Below are positions 24,466 to 34,846 of a DNA stretch of 64,000 bases, piece after piece. Made by a program: the position numbers and the translations under genes. This DNA is from Endozoicomonas montiporae CL-33 (GTDB lineage Bacteria > Pseudomonadota > Gammaproteobacteria > Pseudomonadales > Endozoicomonadaceae), in contig NZ_CP013251.1 of the NCBI RefSeq assembly GCF_001583435.1, forward strand, positions 435,501 through 499,500. Reading direction: 5' to 3'. Every line of letters begins with the position of its first letter. Position 1 is the first letter of the stretch. Below the pieces are notes generated by a model. The model had not been told where the DNA came from. It was given only the letters and a program-made list of their open reading frames with translations, and searched no databases.

Positions 24466-26097
24466 ATGAGCGAAGTCAATGTAAATGTCGTTTTGGACCC
24501 CGAAGCTCTGGCTGAGGTGGGTATCAAAGGCGTTAAAGAAATCGTTTACAACCCGTCTTATGATGCCCTGTTCGAAGAAGAAACCAAACCGGAGCTGGAA
24601 GGCTATGAACAGGGGATTGTGACTGAGCTGGGCGCTGTAGCGGTAGATACCGGAATCTTTACAGGACGTTCTCCCAAAGATAAATGGATTGTTAAGGATG
24701 ACACCACAGAGAAAAATATGTGGTGGACCACGGAAGAGTCTAAAAACGACAACAAGCCTATCAATCAGGAAGTCTGGAATCACCTGAAAGGTCTGGTGAC
24801 TGAGCAGCTGTCTGGTAAGCGACTGTTTGTGATTGACGGCTTCTGTGGTGCCAACCCGGACACCCGCCTGAGCATTCGTATTGTCACTGAGGTGGCATGG
24901 CAGGCGCACTTTGTGAAAAACATGTTTATACGTCCAACTGAAGAAGAGCTGAAGACCTTTGAGCCTGACTTTGTTGTGATGAACGGCGCTAAAACAACGA
25001 ATCCTCTTTGGAAAGAGCAGGGATTGAACTCAGAAAACTTTATTGCTTTCAATCTGACTGAAAAACTGCAGGTTATCGGCGGCACCTGGTACGGTGGCGA
25101 AATGAAGAAGGGCATGTTCGCCCTGATGAACTACCTGCTCCCGCTTCGTGGTATTGCTTCCATGCACTGTTCTGCCAATGTTGGCGAGAAAGGTGATGTT
25201 GCTGTGTTCTTTGGTTTATCAGGTACCGGTAAGACGACATTGTCTGCAGACCCTAAACGGGCATTGATTGGTGATGACGAGCATGGCTGGGATGATGATG
25301 GGGTCTTCAATTTTGAAGGTGGCTGCTACGCCAAGACCATTAAGCTCTCTGAAGAAAATGAGCCCGATATTTACAATGCGATTCGCCGTGATGCATTGCT
25401 GGAAAATGTGACTGTTAATGCCGATGGAAAAATAGATTTTGACGACAGTTCCAAGACCGAAAATACCCGCGTATCTTATCCGCTCGATCACATCGATAAT
25501 ATTGTCAAACCGGTTTCCAAGGCGGGTCATGCCAAGCGGGTTATCTTCCTGACGGCTGATGCCTTTGGTGTTTTGCCTCCGGTAGCCAGGCTGACCCCGG
25601 AGCAGACCAAGTACCACTTCCTGTCCGGCTTTACTGCCAAGCTGGCAGGCACCGAGCGCGGTATTACCGAGCCAACGCCGACTTTTTCTTCCTGCTTTGG
25701 TGCCGCTTTCCTGACATTGCACCCGACCAAGTATGCGGAAGAACTGGTGACGAAGATGGAAAAGCATGGTGCAACGGCTTATCTGGTTAACACCGGCTGG
25801 AATGGCACTGGCAAACGCATTTCTATTCAGGCTACCCGCGCGATTATTGACGCCATTATGGATGGTTCAATCGACGAGGCAGAAACAGCAACCATGCCGT
25901 ACTTTGGCCTGCATGTGCCCCAGAGTGTCAACGGTGTGGATGATGGCATCCTGAATCCTCAGGACACCTATCAAGACAAGGATGAATGGAAGCGTAAAGC
26001 AAAAGATCTGGCTGATCGTTTTATTACTAATTTCAACAAGTTCACTGACAACGAGGAGGGGAAAGCCCTGGTGGCTGCAGGTCCTAAGCTGAACTGA
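24466..26097 (+). CDS. pckA: ATP-dependent phosphoenolpyruvate carboxykinase
   Basis: Converts oxaloacetate and ATP to PEP and CO2, the entry step of gluconeogenesis; cytoplasmic. 543 residues, typical of the bacterial ATP-type enzyme. Visible are the substrate-binding R-S-P-K-D-K segment near residue 68, the PEPCK-specific P-loop [11 protein letters not shown] near 247 and the metal-binding L-I-G-D-D-E-H-G-W segment. Its long leader suggests regulated expression. PEP made here is also the phosphate source for the PTS fusion protein upstream. Confidence 0.97.
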   Translation: MSEVNVNVVLDPEALAEVGIKGVKEIVYNPSYDALFEEETKPELEGYEQGIVTELGAVAVDTGIFTGRSPKDKWIVKDDTTEKNMWWTTEESKNDNKPINQEVWNHLKGLVTEQLSGKRLFVIDGFCGANPDTRLSIRIVTEVAWQAHFVKNMFIRPTEEELKTFEPDFVVMNGAKTTNPLWKEQGLNSENFIAFNLTEKLQVIGGTWYGGEMKKGMFALMNYLLPLRGIASMHCSANVGEKGDVAVFFGLSGTGKTTLSADPKRALIGDDEHGWDDDGVFNFEGGCYAKTIKLSEENEPDIYNAIRRDALLENVTVNADGKIDFDDSSKTENTRVSYPLDHIDNIVKPVSKAGHAKRVIFLTADAFGVLPPVARLTPEQTKYHFLSGFTAKLAGTERGITEPTPTFSSCFGAAFLTLHPTKYAEELVTKMEKHGATAYLVNTGWNGTGKRISIQATRAIIDAIMDGSIDEAETATMPYFGLHVPQSVNGVDDGILNPQDTYQDKDEWKRKAKDLADRFITNFNKFTDNEEGKALVAAGPKLN

Positions 26098-26154
26098 TGA
26101 ACAGCCCGGAAAAAATATAGAACCAACGTCTTTTATACCTTTAGTACCTGAAAT

Positions 26155-26182
26155 AAAAACGGAAGCCTTGGCTCCCGTTTTT
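26155..26182. terminator. Bidirectional intrinsic terminator between pckA and the convergent gene
   Basis: A 13-bp stem with one mismatch (aaaaacggaagcc / ggctcccgttttt) with A- and T-runs on both sides. Confidence 0.85.
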
Positions 26183-27692
26183 ATTCAAAGTAAGGGTCTT
26201 CAAACATCTCAACCTGTTCTCTATAAGCATCTTCCATGCGGTTTTTTAATATTTTGAACGCGTGAAGGGCGGGTTCCAGTCTATCTGTAAGATAAGGGTT
26301 ATCACTGGTTATTTTAAACAGCCTGTCTAATGAAGTGGTTAGTCTGATAGCAATAGGTGTTAAACCTTTAAGAGTACTGGGAGCATTTTCGATTTCATGG
26401 ATAATAGAGGCTACTTCTTGTATTTTGGCCTTCCAGCTTTCATCCATTGAGTATGTTGAGAGTAAAAAAACTAGCTTTTCGGGTATCGAACTTAAAGGTA
26501 GTTCAGGTTCATTTGGAACTTTGTAGAGTCTGATTTTTTCATCGAGATCGTCAACATGTTTATTTAACCGATCTAATTTATCTACAAGCTTTGCTGAATA
26601 TTTTTCCACATCACTTTGGGTGGTGACTAGAGAGGGTGAGAAGTTATAAAACAGGCCTGCACCACCTTCCTTTAAAAGAGATAGGCACATTCCAGAACAG
26701 TTTTGCTCCGTACTGAATTGTTTATAGTAATGATTTGGATGCTCTGGGTTTTTTACAGCGATCCATTTGTTTCGCATTTTTTCAAGGTCAAGACCAAACA
26801 TCGTAAAGGTTTCTCTGCCAGTCCATTGGTCTTTATCAAAGCCTACACAAGGTAGGTAATGCTTTTCTGCTCGCCTTTGCCATTCACGATTATCTTTGCT
26901 TGAAGTTTTTTGAAATGGTAGTGGCTTGTAGTTTGCGGTTTTGACTGTATTGTCAGTTATTTCGTCCTGTCCTCCGTCTGCCTGAGGTAATACAGTTTCG
27001 GGTACAGTAACCTCAATATGACGATCAATAAGAGGGTTTACTGCCTCTTTTTCAGCTATTGATTGACGAGCATCCACACCGGCTTGAAGTCTGAATTTTG
27101 TTCTGTCTCCAAGATAAAGAGCTTTGTCATCCCTGTAACTGGGGGGGGCTATAGGAAAATCTTGAGTGAGTAGATCATCTAGCTTCATCTTGATAGGGGC
27201 TAAAAAGCGTTTGAATGGGTTTTTGGATCTGCTCCAGTTTATAAGCCTGATTTTTCTTGGTGTCCATGTGGCATATTCATCAATGTCAGCTATTTTGTCT
27301 TTCATCGATAATGCAGTATGCATACTCGAATCAATTTTCCCGGGTGTTGTCCAATGCCTCACTACGATATGCCGAGACATCCTTTTAGCATTTCCATGGC
27401 TCCAGCTAAACCCCTCAGGAACATCAAAAGGAGAAGCCTTTCGAGTGCAGAGTTCTTTATCCTTCAATTCTTGCAGATTGGATACAACAGGTTTCATCGC
27501 TGACATCTCTGCTTTGGAGTTAGAAGCGGGAATCTTAACCTGCCGGGTTATACCGCTTTTTAATTTTGCCCAGCTAACAGATAAAAAGCCTGCGTTTTCC
27601 CCCTTCACCTCTTTTTGAACTCTTGAGACCTGCGCAGCCAGATTGGCTGCATCTGCCCTGCTTTTAAATACATAGATGTCGAAGCCGGCCAT
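26181..27692 (-). CDS. Putative Cys/His (papain-like fold) enzyme, effector candidate 3
   Basis: 503 residues, no signal peptide, no named family recognised. Two motif blocks stand out. One is a His block M-H-T-A-L-S-M (H125) followed by Y-A-T-W-T-P about 15 residues later. The other is a Cys block E-Q-N-C-S-G-M-C-L-S-L-L-K-E-G-G-A with C332, preceded by G-L-D-L-E-K-M-x-x-K-W. A His with a Trp-Pro, then later Asn-Cys-Ser at the start of a helix ending in Gly-Gly, is the layout of circularly permuted NlpC/papain-like domains found in several bacterial effectors. Active-site assignment is inference. The C-terminal 150 residues are coiled and helical. It is a single gene, convergent with pckA. 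Confidence 0.75.
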   Translation of the reverse strand: MAGFDIYVFKSRADAANLAAQVSRVQKEVKGENAGFLSVSWAKLKSGITRQVKIPASNSKAEMSAMKPVVSNLQELKDKELCTRKASPFDVPEGFSWSHGNAKRMSRHIVVRHWTTPGKIDSSMHTALSMKDKIADIDEYATWTPRKIRLINWSRSKNPFKRFLAPIKMKLDDLLTQDFPIAPPSYRDDKALYLGDRTKFRLQAGVDARQSIAEKEAVNPLIDRHIEVTVPETVLPQADGGQDEITDNTVKTANYKPLPFQKTSSKDNREWQRRAEKHYLPCVGFDKDQWTGRETFTMFGLDLEKMRNKWIAVKNPEHPNHYYKQFSTEQNCSGMCLSLLKEGGAGLFYNFSPSLVTTQSDVEKYSAKLVDKLDRLNKHVDDLDEKIRLYKVPNEPELPLSSIPEKLVFLLSTYSMDESWKAKIQEVASIIHEIENAPSTLKGLTPIAIRLTTSLDRLFKITSDNPYLTDRLEPALHAFKILKNRMEDAYREQVEMFEDPYFE

Positions 27693-27776
27693 GCTATTTG
27701 CCTTGAAGATTGGATTAACCTGCTGGGGGCATCGGCCGCGACATGAAAAGATAAAGGGCTTATGGGGGCTGTCGCT

Positions 27777-29027
27777 TCAGTCTATCCGGATACGGCACTT
27801 TCTGGCGAGATGCTCCAGAGACCGAGCCACCTTGCGGCTGAGAGCATGACTGATCATCAGCTTTTCTTCATCACCGTCAGTCCTGATGTTTTTTTCAGGA
27901 ATCAGGTAGCCCAGACTGTCATGAGTTAACCCGAGAACAGCTACAGGGTTATACCTGATCAGTCCCATTAGCTGTATTCCCAATGCAGTAACGGGCTCTC
28001 CCGGGGTTGTGAGTAAAACAATATCATCCAGCACAATAACTGAAGTTCTGGTTTTATAAGACCTGCTGAATGGGTCGCCCCAATCAACAGTACCGTGCTG
28101 GAGCGCCTTGGTTGTCATGACCAGTGAATAATTGTCCGCTTGATCGCTGATGACTTCAGTGCAATAGCTCAGTGAGGACTTGAGAGGTTTGCTGTTATCG
28201 AGACTGTTAAGGATGAGTTTGGCAATATCGTTTCCGTACTTTTCTGCGAAGGCAAAGGTTCTGGGGTTACCATGAGCCGGTAGCACATCGCCCAGTACAC
28301 CGTTGATGAACATTGCGGGTACATTCAACTTCTGCTTGAGCTCGGCCCTGGCGTAATGCACCCAGTCGGATGAGAATTTTTTATTGCCTTTATCCAGAAT
28401 CACCGGATGTGATCCGAGTGTGAACAATGTGACAAATGGCTTATCTTGTTCATTTCGCAACTGAAGCGACAAAACCTGCGTGATGATATTACTGTTGTTT
28501 GTACGACGGTTGTAGCCCGTTAGTTTGTCACTGGTGGAGGCATGGACAGACACTTTTTGCACATTACCCCATGCGTTTCTGGCGGTTTCAACAATGGCTT
28601 CAATAATAGCCTTCTCCTGTTGTTTATTCAGACCGCCCCATAGCCCCTGCAAATCTATGCTGCTGTGCGTATGCGTTGCTGTGAGAATAATATTTTCCTG
28701 TGGCAACAGGGTCGCTGTTGAGAGACGTTTCCGAACCTTATCTGCCAGAGACTGACTGAAACCAATCGCGTCCAGTGAAATAAGGAATAGCGAGTCATCC
28801 TCTTCGTCGGTCAGGAATAATGCCTGAACGCCAATACGATCATGCAAACCGGTTGCTTGACGCCAACAGAACATGCCGTAGCCTGCCATACAGGCCATTT
28901 TGTCGCTGGATTCAGGGTGTTCGGTATAGGGAAAGGGTTGACTGTCAAAACCTGCGCGCCAGGCAAAGGAGCTTTGGCAGGCAAAGAGCAGAATCAGGCA
29001 CAGATACAGGACGTTAGTTTTACCCAT
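27777..29027 (-). CDS. Secreted neutral-ceramidase-like amidase
   Basis: 416 residues from ATG 29027, which starts a good signal peptide (cleavage after S-S-F-A near residue 22). The frame continues upstream to 29096, but that extension would bury the signal. It matches the N-terminal catalytic domain of neutral/alkaline ceramidases. Probable zinc ligands are H119/H121 in T-A-T-H-T-H-S-S, H207 in L-G-S-H-P-V, E344 in P-G-E-P-V-T and Y375 in G-Y-L-I-P. Classical bacterial ceramidases are near 650 residues with a C-terminal Ig-like domain, which is missing here. Substrate could be ceramide or another N-acyl amide in the periplasm or outside. Divergent from tex. Confidence 0.85.
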   Translation of the reverse strand: MGKTNVLYLCLILLFACQSSFAWRAGFDSQPFPYTEHPESSDKMACMAGYGMFCWRQATGLHDRIGVQALFLTDEEDDSLFLISLDAIGFSQSLADKVRKRLSTATLLPQENIILTATHTHSSIDLQGLWGGLNKQQEKAIIEAIVETARNAWGNVQKVSVHASTSDKLTGYNRRTNNSNIITQVLSLQLRNEQDKPFVTLFTLGSHPVILDKGNKKFSSDWVHYARAELKQKLNVPAMFINGVLGDVLPAHGNPRTFAFAEKYGNDIAKLILNSLDNSKPLKSSLSYCTEVISDQADNYSLVMTTKALQHGTVDWGDPFSRSYKTRTSVIVLDDIVLLTTPGEPVTALGIQLMGLIRYNPVAVLGLTHDSLGYLIPEKNIRTDGDEEKLMISHALSRKVARSLEHLARKCRIRID

Positions 29028-29133
29028 AATCTTCAACTTAAAAAACTTCGAACCATTGCTACAGACAAAACACCATGAACCGTTATAATTCTCCATCCAA
29101 ATTCAAAGCGTTATAAATAACGAGTAAGGTTTT

Positions 29134-31473
29134 ATGGAGATCATCTTTCAGCGTATAGCAGAAGAGCTGAATGTTCGAACAGCGCAAGTGGTTAGTGCTG
29201 TTAATTTGCTGGACGATGGTGCGACCGTGCCGTTTGTCGCCCGTTATCGTAAAGAGGCTACCGGCGGTCTGGATGACACCCAGCTTCGGGTTCTGGAAGA
29301 AAGACTGCGCTACCTGCGTGAGCTGGAAGACAGAAGAGCCACCATTCTCAACAGTATTCGTGAGCAGGATAAACTGACTCCGGAACTGGAAAAGGACATT
29401 CTAGACGCAGATACCAAAACTCGCCTTGAAGATCTCTACCTGCCTTACAAGCCAAAGCGTCGCACGAAAGGCCAGATTGCGATTGAAGCGGGTCTGGAGC
29501 CTCTGGCTGACAAACTGTTTGAACAGCCGGAAACCGATCCGGAAGCTGAAGCCGCGGGTTATGTGAATGCAGAGCACAATGTGGCGGACACCAAAGCTGC
29601 TCTGGAAGGTGCCCGTTACATCCTGATGGAGCGCTTCAGTGAAAACGCTGAACTGCTGGGTAAATTGCGCAACATGTTGTGGGAAGAAGGTATTCTTTCC
29701 AGTCGTGCTATTGAAGGCAAGGAAGAAGAAGGCGCCAAGTTCCGCGACTACTTTGAACACGATGAAGCGATTAAAAATGTTCCATCCCATCGTATGCTGG
29801 CTATCCTGCGCGGTCGCAATGAAGGTGTTCTGCAGTCCAGCCTGAAGTTGGCAAATGAGCCTGAATCCCGTCTGGAAACCCATCCTTGTGAAGGGGTGGT
29901 TGCTGATTTTTATGAGATCGTTAACCAGGATCGCCCGGCAGATAAATGGCTGAAAGACGTGGTTCGCTGGACCTGGCGCATCAAGCTGTTGCCACAGCTG
30001 GAAACCGAACTGATGGGCATAGTGCGTGAAAGCGCTGAAGAAGAAGCAATCAAGGTTTTTGCGAAAAACCTGAAAGACCTGTTGTTGGCTGCACCTGCCG
30101 GTCTTCGTCCAACGCTGGGTCTGGACCCGGGTATGCGAACCGGTGTTAAGGTGGCCGTGGTAGACGGCACTGGTAAGCTGGTTGAACACTCGACCATTTT
30201 CCCTCACGCCCCGCAACGTCAGTGGAAAGAAGCTCTGGGCACACTGGCCACTCTGTGTCTGACACACGGTGTCGAGCTGGTGAGTATCGGTAACGGTACG
30301 GCTTCGCGGGAAACCGATCGTCTGGTGGCAGAACTGATGCGGGCCTATCCAAAGCTGGGGCTGACCAAGATCGTTGTCAGCGAAGCCGGTGCATCGGTTT
30401 ATTCAGCATCCGAACTGGCTGCCCGTGAATTCCCTGATCTCGATGTGTCTATTCGTGGTGCGGTATCCATCGCCCGTCGTCTGCAGGATCCACTGGCGGA
30501 ACTGGTAAAGATTGAGCCTAAAGCCATTGGTGTTGGTCAGTATCAGCACGATGTCAGCCAGACCCAGCTGTCGCGTTCTCTGGAAGCGGTTGTGGAAGAC
30601 TGTGTAAACGCCGTAGGCGTTGATGTCAACACGGCCTCCAGCGCTCTGTTGACTCGTGTCTCCGGCCTGAACCGTACGCTGGCAGACAATATTGTTGCTT
30701 TCCGTGACCGCAATGGTGCATTCACCAGTCGTGATCAGTTGAAAGACGTTGAACGTATGGGCGCCAAAACCTTTGAACAGGCAGCGGGTTTCCTGCGCAT
30801 CATGAAGGGAGATAATCCACTGGATGCTTCTGCCGTTCACCCGGAGACCTACTCGGTTGTGGAAAAAATCGGAGGTCGGTTTGAGCGTGATGTTCGTAGC
30901 CTGATCGGTGACAGTGCTTTCCTGAAAAGTCTGGATCCGAAGGAGTTTACCGATGAAAGCTTTGGTGTGCCCACGGTCACCGATATTATTTCGGAACTGG
31001 ATAAGCCGGGTCGTGACCCGCGCCCTGAATTCAAGGCACCGGAATTTGACGACAGTGTGGTCAAGATCAGTGATCTGAAGCTGAACATGGAGCTGGAAGG
31101 CGTAGTCACAAACGTGACTAACTTCGGTGCGTTTGTCGATGTAGGTGTTCATCAGGATGGTCTGGTACACATCTCTGCACTGTCTGAAAATTTCGTCAAA
31201 GATCCGGCAGAAGTGGTTAAGGCAGGCGACATTGTTAAGGTAAAAGTCATGGAAGTTGACGTTGCCCGCAAGCGTATTGGTCTGTCCATGCGAATGAAAG
31301 ACAAGGCGGAAGAAGTAGCTGAAGCCCGTCAGCAACCAAGGCGTGAACGCTCTGCTGGTGGTGTCCGAAAACCTCAACAGAAGTCGCAGGGGCGTGGTGG
31401 CAGCCGGCAGAAAGAAAAAGCAGCAGGCTCGTTTGCTGACCTGTTTGCCAACGCCAAGAAGCTGAGGAAATAA
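29134..31473 (+). CDS. tex: Tex transcription accessory protein (S1 RNA-binding)
   Basis: A 779-residue cytoplasmic nucleic-acid-binding protein conserved across bacteria. In order: a helical N-terminal Tex domain ([13 protein letters not shown] near residue 35), a YqgF/RNase H-like domain with [10 protein letters not shown] near 328, helix-hairpin-helix motifs (N-T-A-S, F-R-x-R-N-G-A-F) and a C-terminal S1 domain ([15 protein letters not shown] near 660). A basic Arg/Gln/Gly-rich tail ends the protein. Length and order are normal. Confidence 0.97.
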   Translation: MEIIFQRIAEELNVRTAQVVSAVNLLDDGATVPFVARYRKEATGGLDDTQLRVLEERLRYLRELEDRRATILNSIREQDKLTPELEKDILDADTKTRLEDLYLPYKPKRRTKGQIAIEAGLEPLADKLFEQPETDPEAEAAGYVNAEHNVADTKAALEGARYILMERFSENAELLGKLRNMLWEEGILSSRAIEGKEEEGAKFRDYFEHDEAIKNVPSHRMLAILRGRNEGVLQSSLKLANEPESRLETHPCEGVVADFYEIVNQDRPADKWLKDVVRWTWRIKLLPQLETELMGIVRESAEEEAIKVFAKNLKDLLLAAPAGLRPTLGLDPGMRTGVKVAVVDGTGKLVEHSTIFPHAPQRQWKEALGTLATLCLTHGVELVSIGNGTASRETDRLVAELMRAYPKLGLTKIVVSEAGASVYSASELAAREFPDLDVSIRGAVSIARRLQDPLAELVKIEPKAIGVGQYQHDVSQTQLSRSLEAVVEDCVNAVGVDVNTASSALLTRVSGLNRTLADNIVAFRDRNGAFTSRDQLKDVERMGAKTFEQAAGFLRIMKGDNPLDASAVHPETYSVVEKIGGRFERDVRSLIGDSAFLKSLDPKEFTDESFGVPTVTDIISELDKPGRDPRPEFKAPEFDDSVVKISDLKLNMELEGVVTNVTNFGAFVDVGVHQDGLVHISALSENFVKDPAEVVKAGDIVKVKVMEVDVARKRIGLSMRMKDKAEEVAEARQQPRRERSAGGVRKPQQKSQGRGGSRQKEKAAGSFADLFANAKKLRK

Positions 31474-31505
31474 CAAAGTATTCTGTAAGTAAACGGATGC
31501 GAACG

Positions 31506-31550
31506 TTGCATTTGAGTGAGTAAGATTAGCTTGCTCAAGTGCAATTTTTA
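31506..31550 (+). terminator. Intrinsic terminator after tex
   Basis: Outer stem ttgcatttgag / ctcaagtgcaa (one G-T pair) with an inner stem, followed by ttttta. Confidence 0.7.
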
Positions 31551-31577
31551 TCGCCGGTTTTTGTTGAAGAACGGGTG

Positions 31578-32045
31578 ATGACGTTCTACATTCAGAAGGG
31601 TTCTGGAATTACCATTCTCGCTTCATTGTCTCTGGTCAGTATTGTGTACCTCAAATTTTCAGGTAGTTATCGCTTTTCATTACAGAAGGTAATCAAAAGT
31701 CTTTTCTGCTGCCTGTTTGTCTGGGGAGGCTTTGCAGGTGGTATTTCTGCGGACACGATTTATCACCCAACGGGCCAGACGCCTTCTGATCAGCCTGATC
31801 ACGATGACAGCGTTGAAGGGCAGCAGGATTATGGTATTCCGTTGTTCAGAATTGACGAGTCCCGCTGGTTTGATATCACCATTGACCTTCCGGATCATCC
31901 GGAAACGGCTCAGGAAGTGGCAGAACAAAGGAACCGTGATGCTCAACTGCGTAAATTGGGCAGACCTGAAACGTCAACGGTGTTCCCCGATGCTCACGAG
32001 ATCACTGAAGGCATACGCCTGCGCTTTCATTATCGTTTCGACTGA
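31578..32045 (+). CDS. Hypothetical membrane or exported protein
   Basis: 155 residues from ATG 31578. The frame extends up to 31539, but that lies inside the tex terminator. The N-terminal 60 residues contain two hydrophobic segments (about 10-24 and 41-56). The second ends G-G-I-S-A before D-T-I-Y-H, which looks like a signal peptidase site. The remainder is soluble, acidic and Pro/Asp-rich, ending in R-L-R-F-H-Y-R-F-D, an alternating aromatic/basic strand reminiscent of the last strand of outer-membrane proteins. I do not recognise a family. Single gene between tex and gshA. Confidence 0.5.
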   Translation: MTFYIQKGSGITILASLSLVSIVYLKFSGSYRFSLQKVIKSLFCCLFVWGGFAGGISADTIYHPTGQTPSDQPDHDDSVEGQQDYGIPLFRIDESRWFDITIDLPDHPETAQEVAEQRNRDAQLRKLGRPETSTVFPDAHEITEGIRLRFHYRFD

Positions 32046-32324
32046 TTTGTTCTTAATGGGTTGAAAATAAGTCAAACGATACCATTAAAACAATGAATGA
32101 CTCTTTAGCTTGCATGTTTCATTGTCTTTTCACTGATTTCCGCTTTCGCTTTGCAGGTGCATATTCAGCGTTAAGGCTATATAGTCGGCTTTGGTAGTAT
32201 AAGTACTTGCACCGAAACCCCGTCTGGTAAGTCATGTTGCTACTGTTTCCGGCTCTGGCTGTTTTTTCATGACAGGCTGGCGCTTCCGGAGTCATTGCCA
32301 ATATAAACAGAATTGGAACTGATC

Positions 32325-33902
32325 TTGACTACTCTTTACGAGCGTCGTCTGAAGCTTTTGCAGCGACCTGAACATCACAAGTTATTCACCGGTATACGAC
32401 ATGGGATCGAGAGAGAAGCCTTGCGGGTCAGTCCGGACGCCCGGCTGGCACAGACTGCCCATCCCAGAGTTCTGGGTAAGACGCTGACGCACCCTTACAT
32501 CACCACTGATTACTCTGAAGCACTGCTGGAATTTATCACGCCGGTGCACAACCGGATTGATGATACTCTGGATTTTCTGAATGAGCTTCACGTATTCACC
32601 AGCAAAGTCATGGGTGATGAACTTTTATGGGCGGGCAGTATGCCATCCATTCTGGAGGGAGAAGCCCGTATACCTATTGCACAGTACGGTCATTCTAATT
32701 CAGGAGTGATGAAGTCGGTTTACAGGGAAGGGCTTGCGCATCGCTATGGCAAAGCAATGCAGACAATTGCGGGGTTGCACTATAACTTTTCCCTGCCAGC
32801 TGAACTTTGGTACCTGATGGGGCAGAGTGAAGGGGTTGAAGGCAATGACCAGACATTCCAGTCCGGGTTTTATCTTGGGTTGATTCGCAATTTCCGGCGC
32901 TATTCCTGGCTGCTGATGTACCTGTTTGGTGCCTCACCTGCCGTCAGTAAAAGCTTTTTTGCGGAATCCAAAGAAGCTCATAGCCTTCAGGAGCTGGATA
33001 GAGACTCGCTCTACCTGCCTTATGCCACGTCTTTGCGTATGAGTGATATGGGATACACAAACAACGCACAGTCGTCTCTGAATATCTGCTACAACACGGT
33101 GGAAGAGTACGTTGCCAGCCTGTCAAAAGCGATAAAGACACCTTATCCGGCCTACGAGAAAATTGGTGTAAAACAGGGCGATAAATATTTGCAGCTGAAC
33201 ACCAACCTGCTGCAGATAGAAAATGAGTATTACAGTAATATCCGACCCAAGCGCATTGCCCGTCGTGGCGAGAAACCTCTGACTGCTCTGGGCAGAAGAG
33301 GTATTGAGTACATTGAGGTTCGGTGTCTGGATATAAACCCGTTTGAGCCATTGGGTATTTCCTCATCCGATGCGCATTTTCTGGATGTATTCCTTGTTTA
33401 CAGTGGATTAAAAGACAGCCCGGCAATGACCACAGAGCAGGAATGCCGTCGTACAACAGAAAACTTCCGCAAGACCGTTGAAGAAGGTCGCCGCCCGGGA
33501 CTGATGCTTGAGTCTGAACGTGGCCCGGTGTCTCTACAGGGTTGGGGGCTGGCACTGCTGGAAGATATGCTGCCGGTTGCACAGATTCTGGACGAAGCAA
33601 ACAATACAACACGCTTTACCAGCAGCCTGACACTACAGCAGGACAAACTGAACGATGTAAGTCTGACTCCATCGGCTAAGCTAATGCACGTGCTGCAGCA
33701 GGATTCAAAGAGTTATACGGATGTTATTCTGGACCTTTCCAAACGTCATCAGGCGCACTTTGCGGAAAACGAAGTGAACCGGGAAAGGCAGAAATATTTT
33801 GAATCACTGGCAGAAGAATCCATAGAAAATCAGAGACAGCTGGAAGCCAGCGATACTTTGAGCTTTGATGAGTTTCTGCAGCATTACCACGGGTCTGACT
33901 GA
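32325..33902 (+). CDS. gshA: Glutamate-cysteine ligase
   Basis: First enzyme of glutathione synthesis; joins glutamate and cysteine with ATP. About 525 residues, the size of the enterobacterial type. The conserved G-I-x-H-G-I-E-R-E-A-L-R-V glutamate-binding strand lies near residue 24, with T-D-Y-S-E-A-L-L-E-F-I-T and G-L-H-Y-N-F-S further on. There is no usable ATG before the conserved motif; TTG 32325 (or TTG 32313) must be the start. I prefer 32325, with tggaac upstream. gshB, which in Pseudomonas lies next to pilG, is not in the window. Confidence 0.95.
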   Translation: MTTLYERRLKLLQRPEHHKLFTGIRHGIEREALRVSPDARLAQTAHPRVLGKTLTHPYITTDYSEALLEFITPVHNRIDDTLDFLNELHVFTSKVMGDELLWAGSMPSILEGEARIPIAQYGHSNSGVMKSVYREGLAHRYGKAMQTIAGLHYNFSLPAELWYLMGQSEGVEGNDQTFQSGFYLGLIRNFRRYSWLLMYLFGASPAVSKSFFAESKEAHSLQELDRDSLYLPYATSLRMSDMGYTNNAQSSLNICYNTVEEYVASLSKAIKTPYPAYEKIGVKQGDKYLQLNTNLLQIENEYYSNIRPKRIARRGEKPLTALGRRGIEYIEVRCLDINPFEPLGISSSDAHFLDVFLVYSGLKDSPAMTTEQECRRTTENFRKTVEEGRRPGLMLESERGPVSLQGWGLALLEDMLPVAQILDEANNTTRFTSSLTLQQDKLNDVSLTPSAKLMHVLQQDSKSYTDVILDLSKRHQAHFAENEVNRERQKYFESLAEESIENQRQLEASDTLSFDEFLQHYHGSD

Positions 33903-34009
33903 GGTTTTAATCGCTAAACAATAAAGGCCAGACCCTGCATAAAATGAAGTTAAGGCTAGCCACTCAATAATGCTGGTCTTAACAACAAAATAGCAATGGA
34001 GGCCTACCC

Positions 34010-34513
34010 ATGACCATGCCCCGTTCAAGGCTGATCTTTTTTTTAGTAGCGGCTACAAGTGCTGCACTGATGGTGTTTTCTTTCTATCTTCAGTCTGCTT
34101 TAAATCTGGAGCCCTGTCCTCTGTGTATTTCTCAGAGAATTGCTATGGCAGGGCTTGGCACTGTTGCAATATTGGCGGTGTTGCACAATCCGGTGAATAA
34201 CGGGTATCGGTGTTACGGTGGTTTTCTTGCCCTGATGGGGATGGCCGGAGCACTGCTGGCAAGCAGGCAGCTGTGGATGCAGAGTCTGCCACCCGAGGAA
34301 GTGCCTGCCTGTATGCCCAGTATTGAATACCTTGTTGATATCCTTCCTTTCACCGAAATTCTGAAAATTATGCTGACGGGCAGCGGTGATTGCGCTGATG
34401 TGCAGTGGGCTTTTCTTGGGTTATCCATTCCTGGCTGGACGCTTATTGTGTTTACAGGAATGTTAATAGTGGGACTGTTTGAGTGCCTGAGAAAAAGAGA
34501 GGCTCGCATTTAA
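34010..34513 (+). CDS. dsbB: Disulfide bond formation protein DsbB
   Basis: Inner-membrane oxidase that re-oxidises DsbA and passes electrons to quinones; 167 residues with four membrane segments. Both catalytic cysteine pairs are present: C36-P-L-C39 in the first periplasmic loop and C101/C128 in the second. A strong ribosome site GGAGG (33998-34002) is 7 nt before the ATG. It is followed, in the same direction, by rsd/algQ, as in Pseudomonas. Confidence 0.95.
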   Translation: MTMPRSRLIFFLVAATSAALMVFSFYLQSALNLEPCPLCISQRIAMAGLGTVAILAVLHNPVNNGYRCYGGFLALMGMAGALLASRQLWMQSLPPEEVPACMPSIEYLVDILPFTEILKIMLTGSGDCADVQWAFLGLSIPGWTLIVFTGMLIVGLFECLRKREARI

Positions 34514-34846
34514 TATTAATGCTTTGCCTACGTTGTATTGTTGGTTTTTGATGAGGAAATAAAATGACTAAATGGTGCGATAGCCTCAATTTTAAATAAT
34601 TTTTTCTAATTAAAGATTTTTTTTATATTTTAAAATGCAAGTTGAAAACGAAATGAGCCCTAAAATACAAGGGTTTCAACGAGTCGGATTTGTTTTAGTA
34701 AAAAAAATGCATGTCGATTTTGCAATTTGCCTCTTGCCGCAAAAATTTCACTGTCATAACCTAGCAACTGAATCATCAAATAACCGGTGACTAAGTGATG
34801 CCGTTTCCATATCGATGATAAGATCCAACCGTCAAGAGGAACTGTC
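34514..34846 (+). other. AT-rich intergenic region before rsd
   Basis: 333 nt with long A/T runs. I see no gene, RNA or clear promoter; it must carry the rsd leader. A 70-codon antisense frame here has no support. Confidence 0.5.

Noticed and set aside
29401..30267. A 288-codon open frame opposite tex
   Set aside because: Antisense to the conserved YqgF-like part of tex; no start context.
32119..32301. A 60-codon minus-strand ORF before gshA
   Set aside because: No ribosome site, odd composition, and it lies in the gshA leader.
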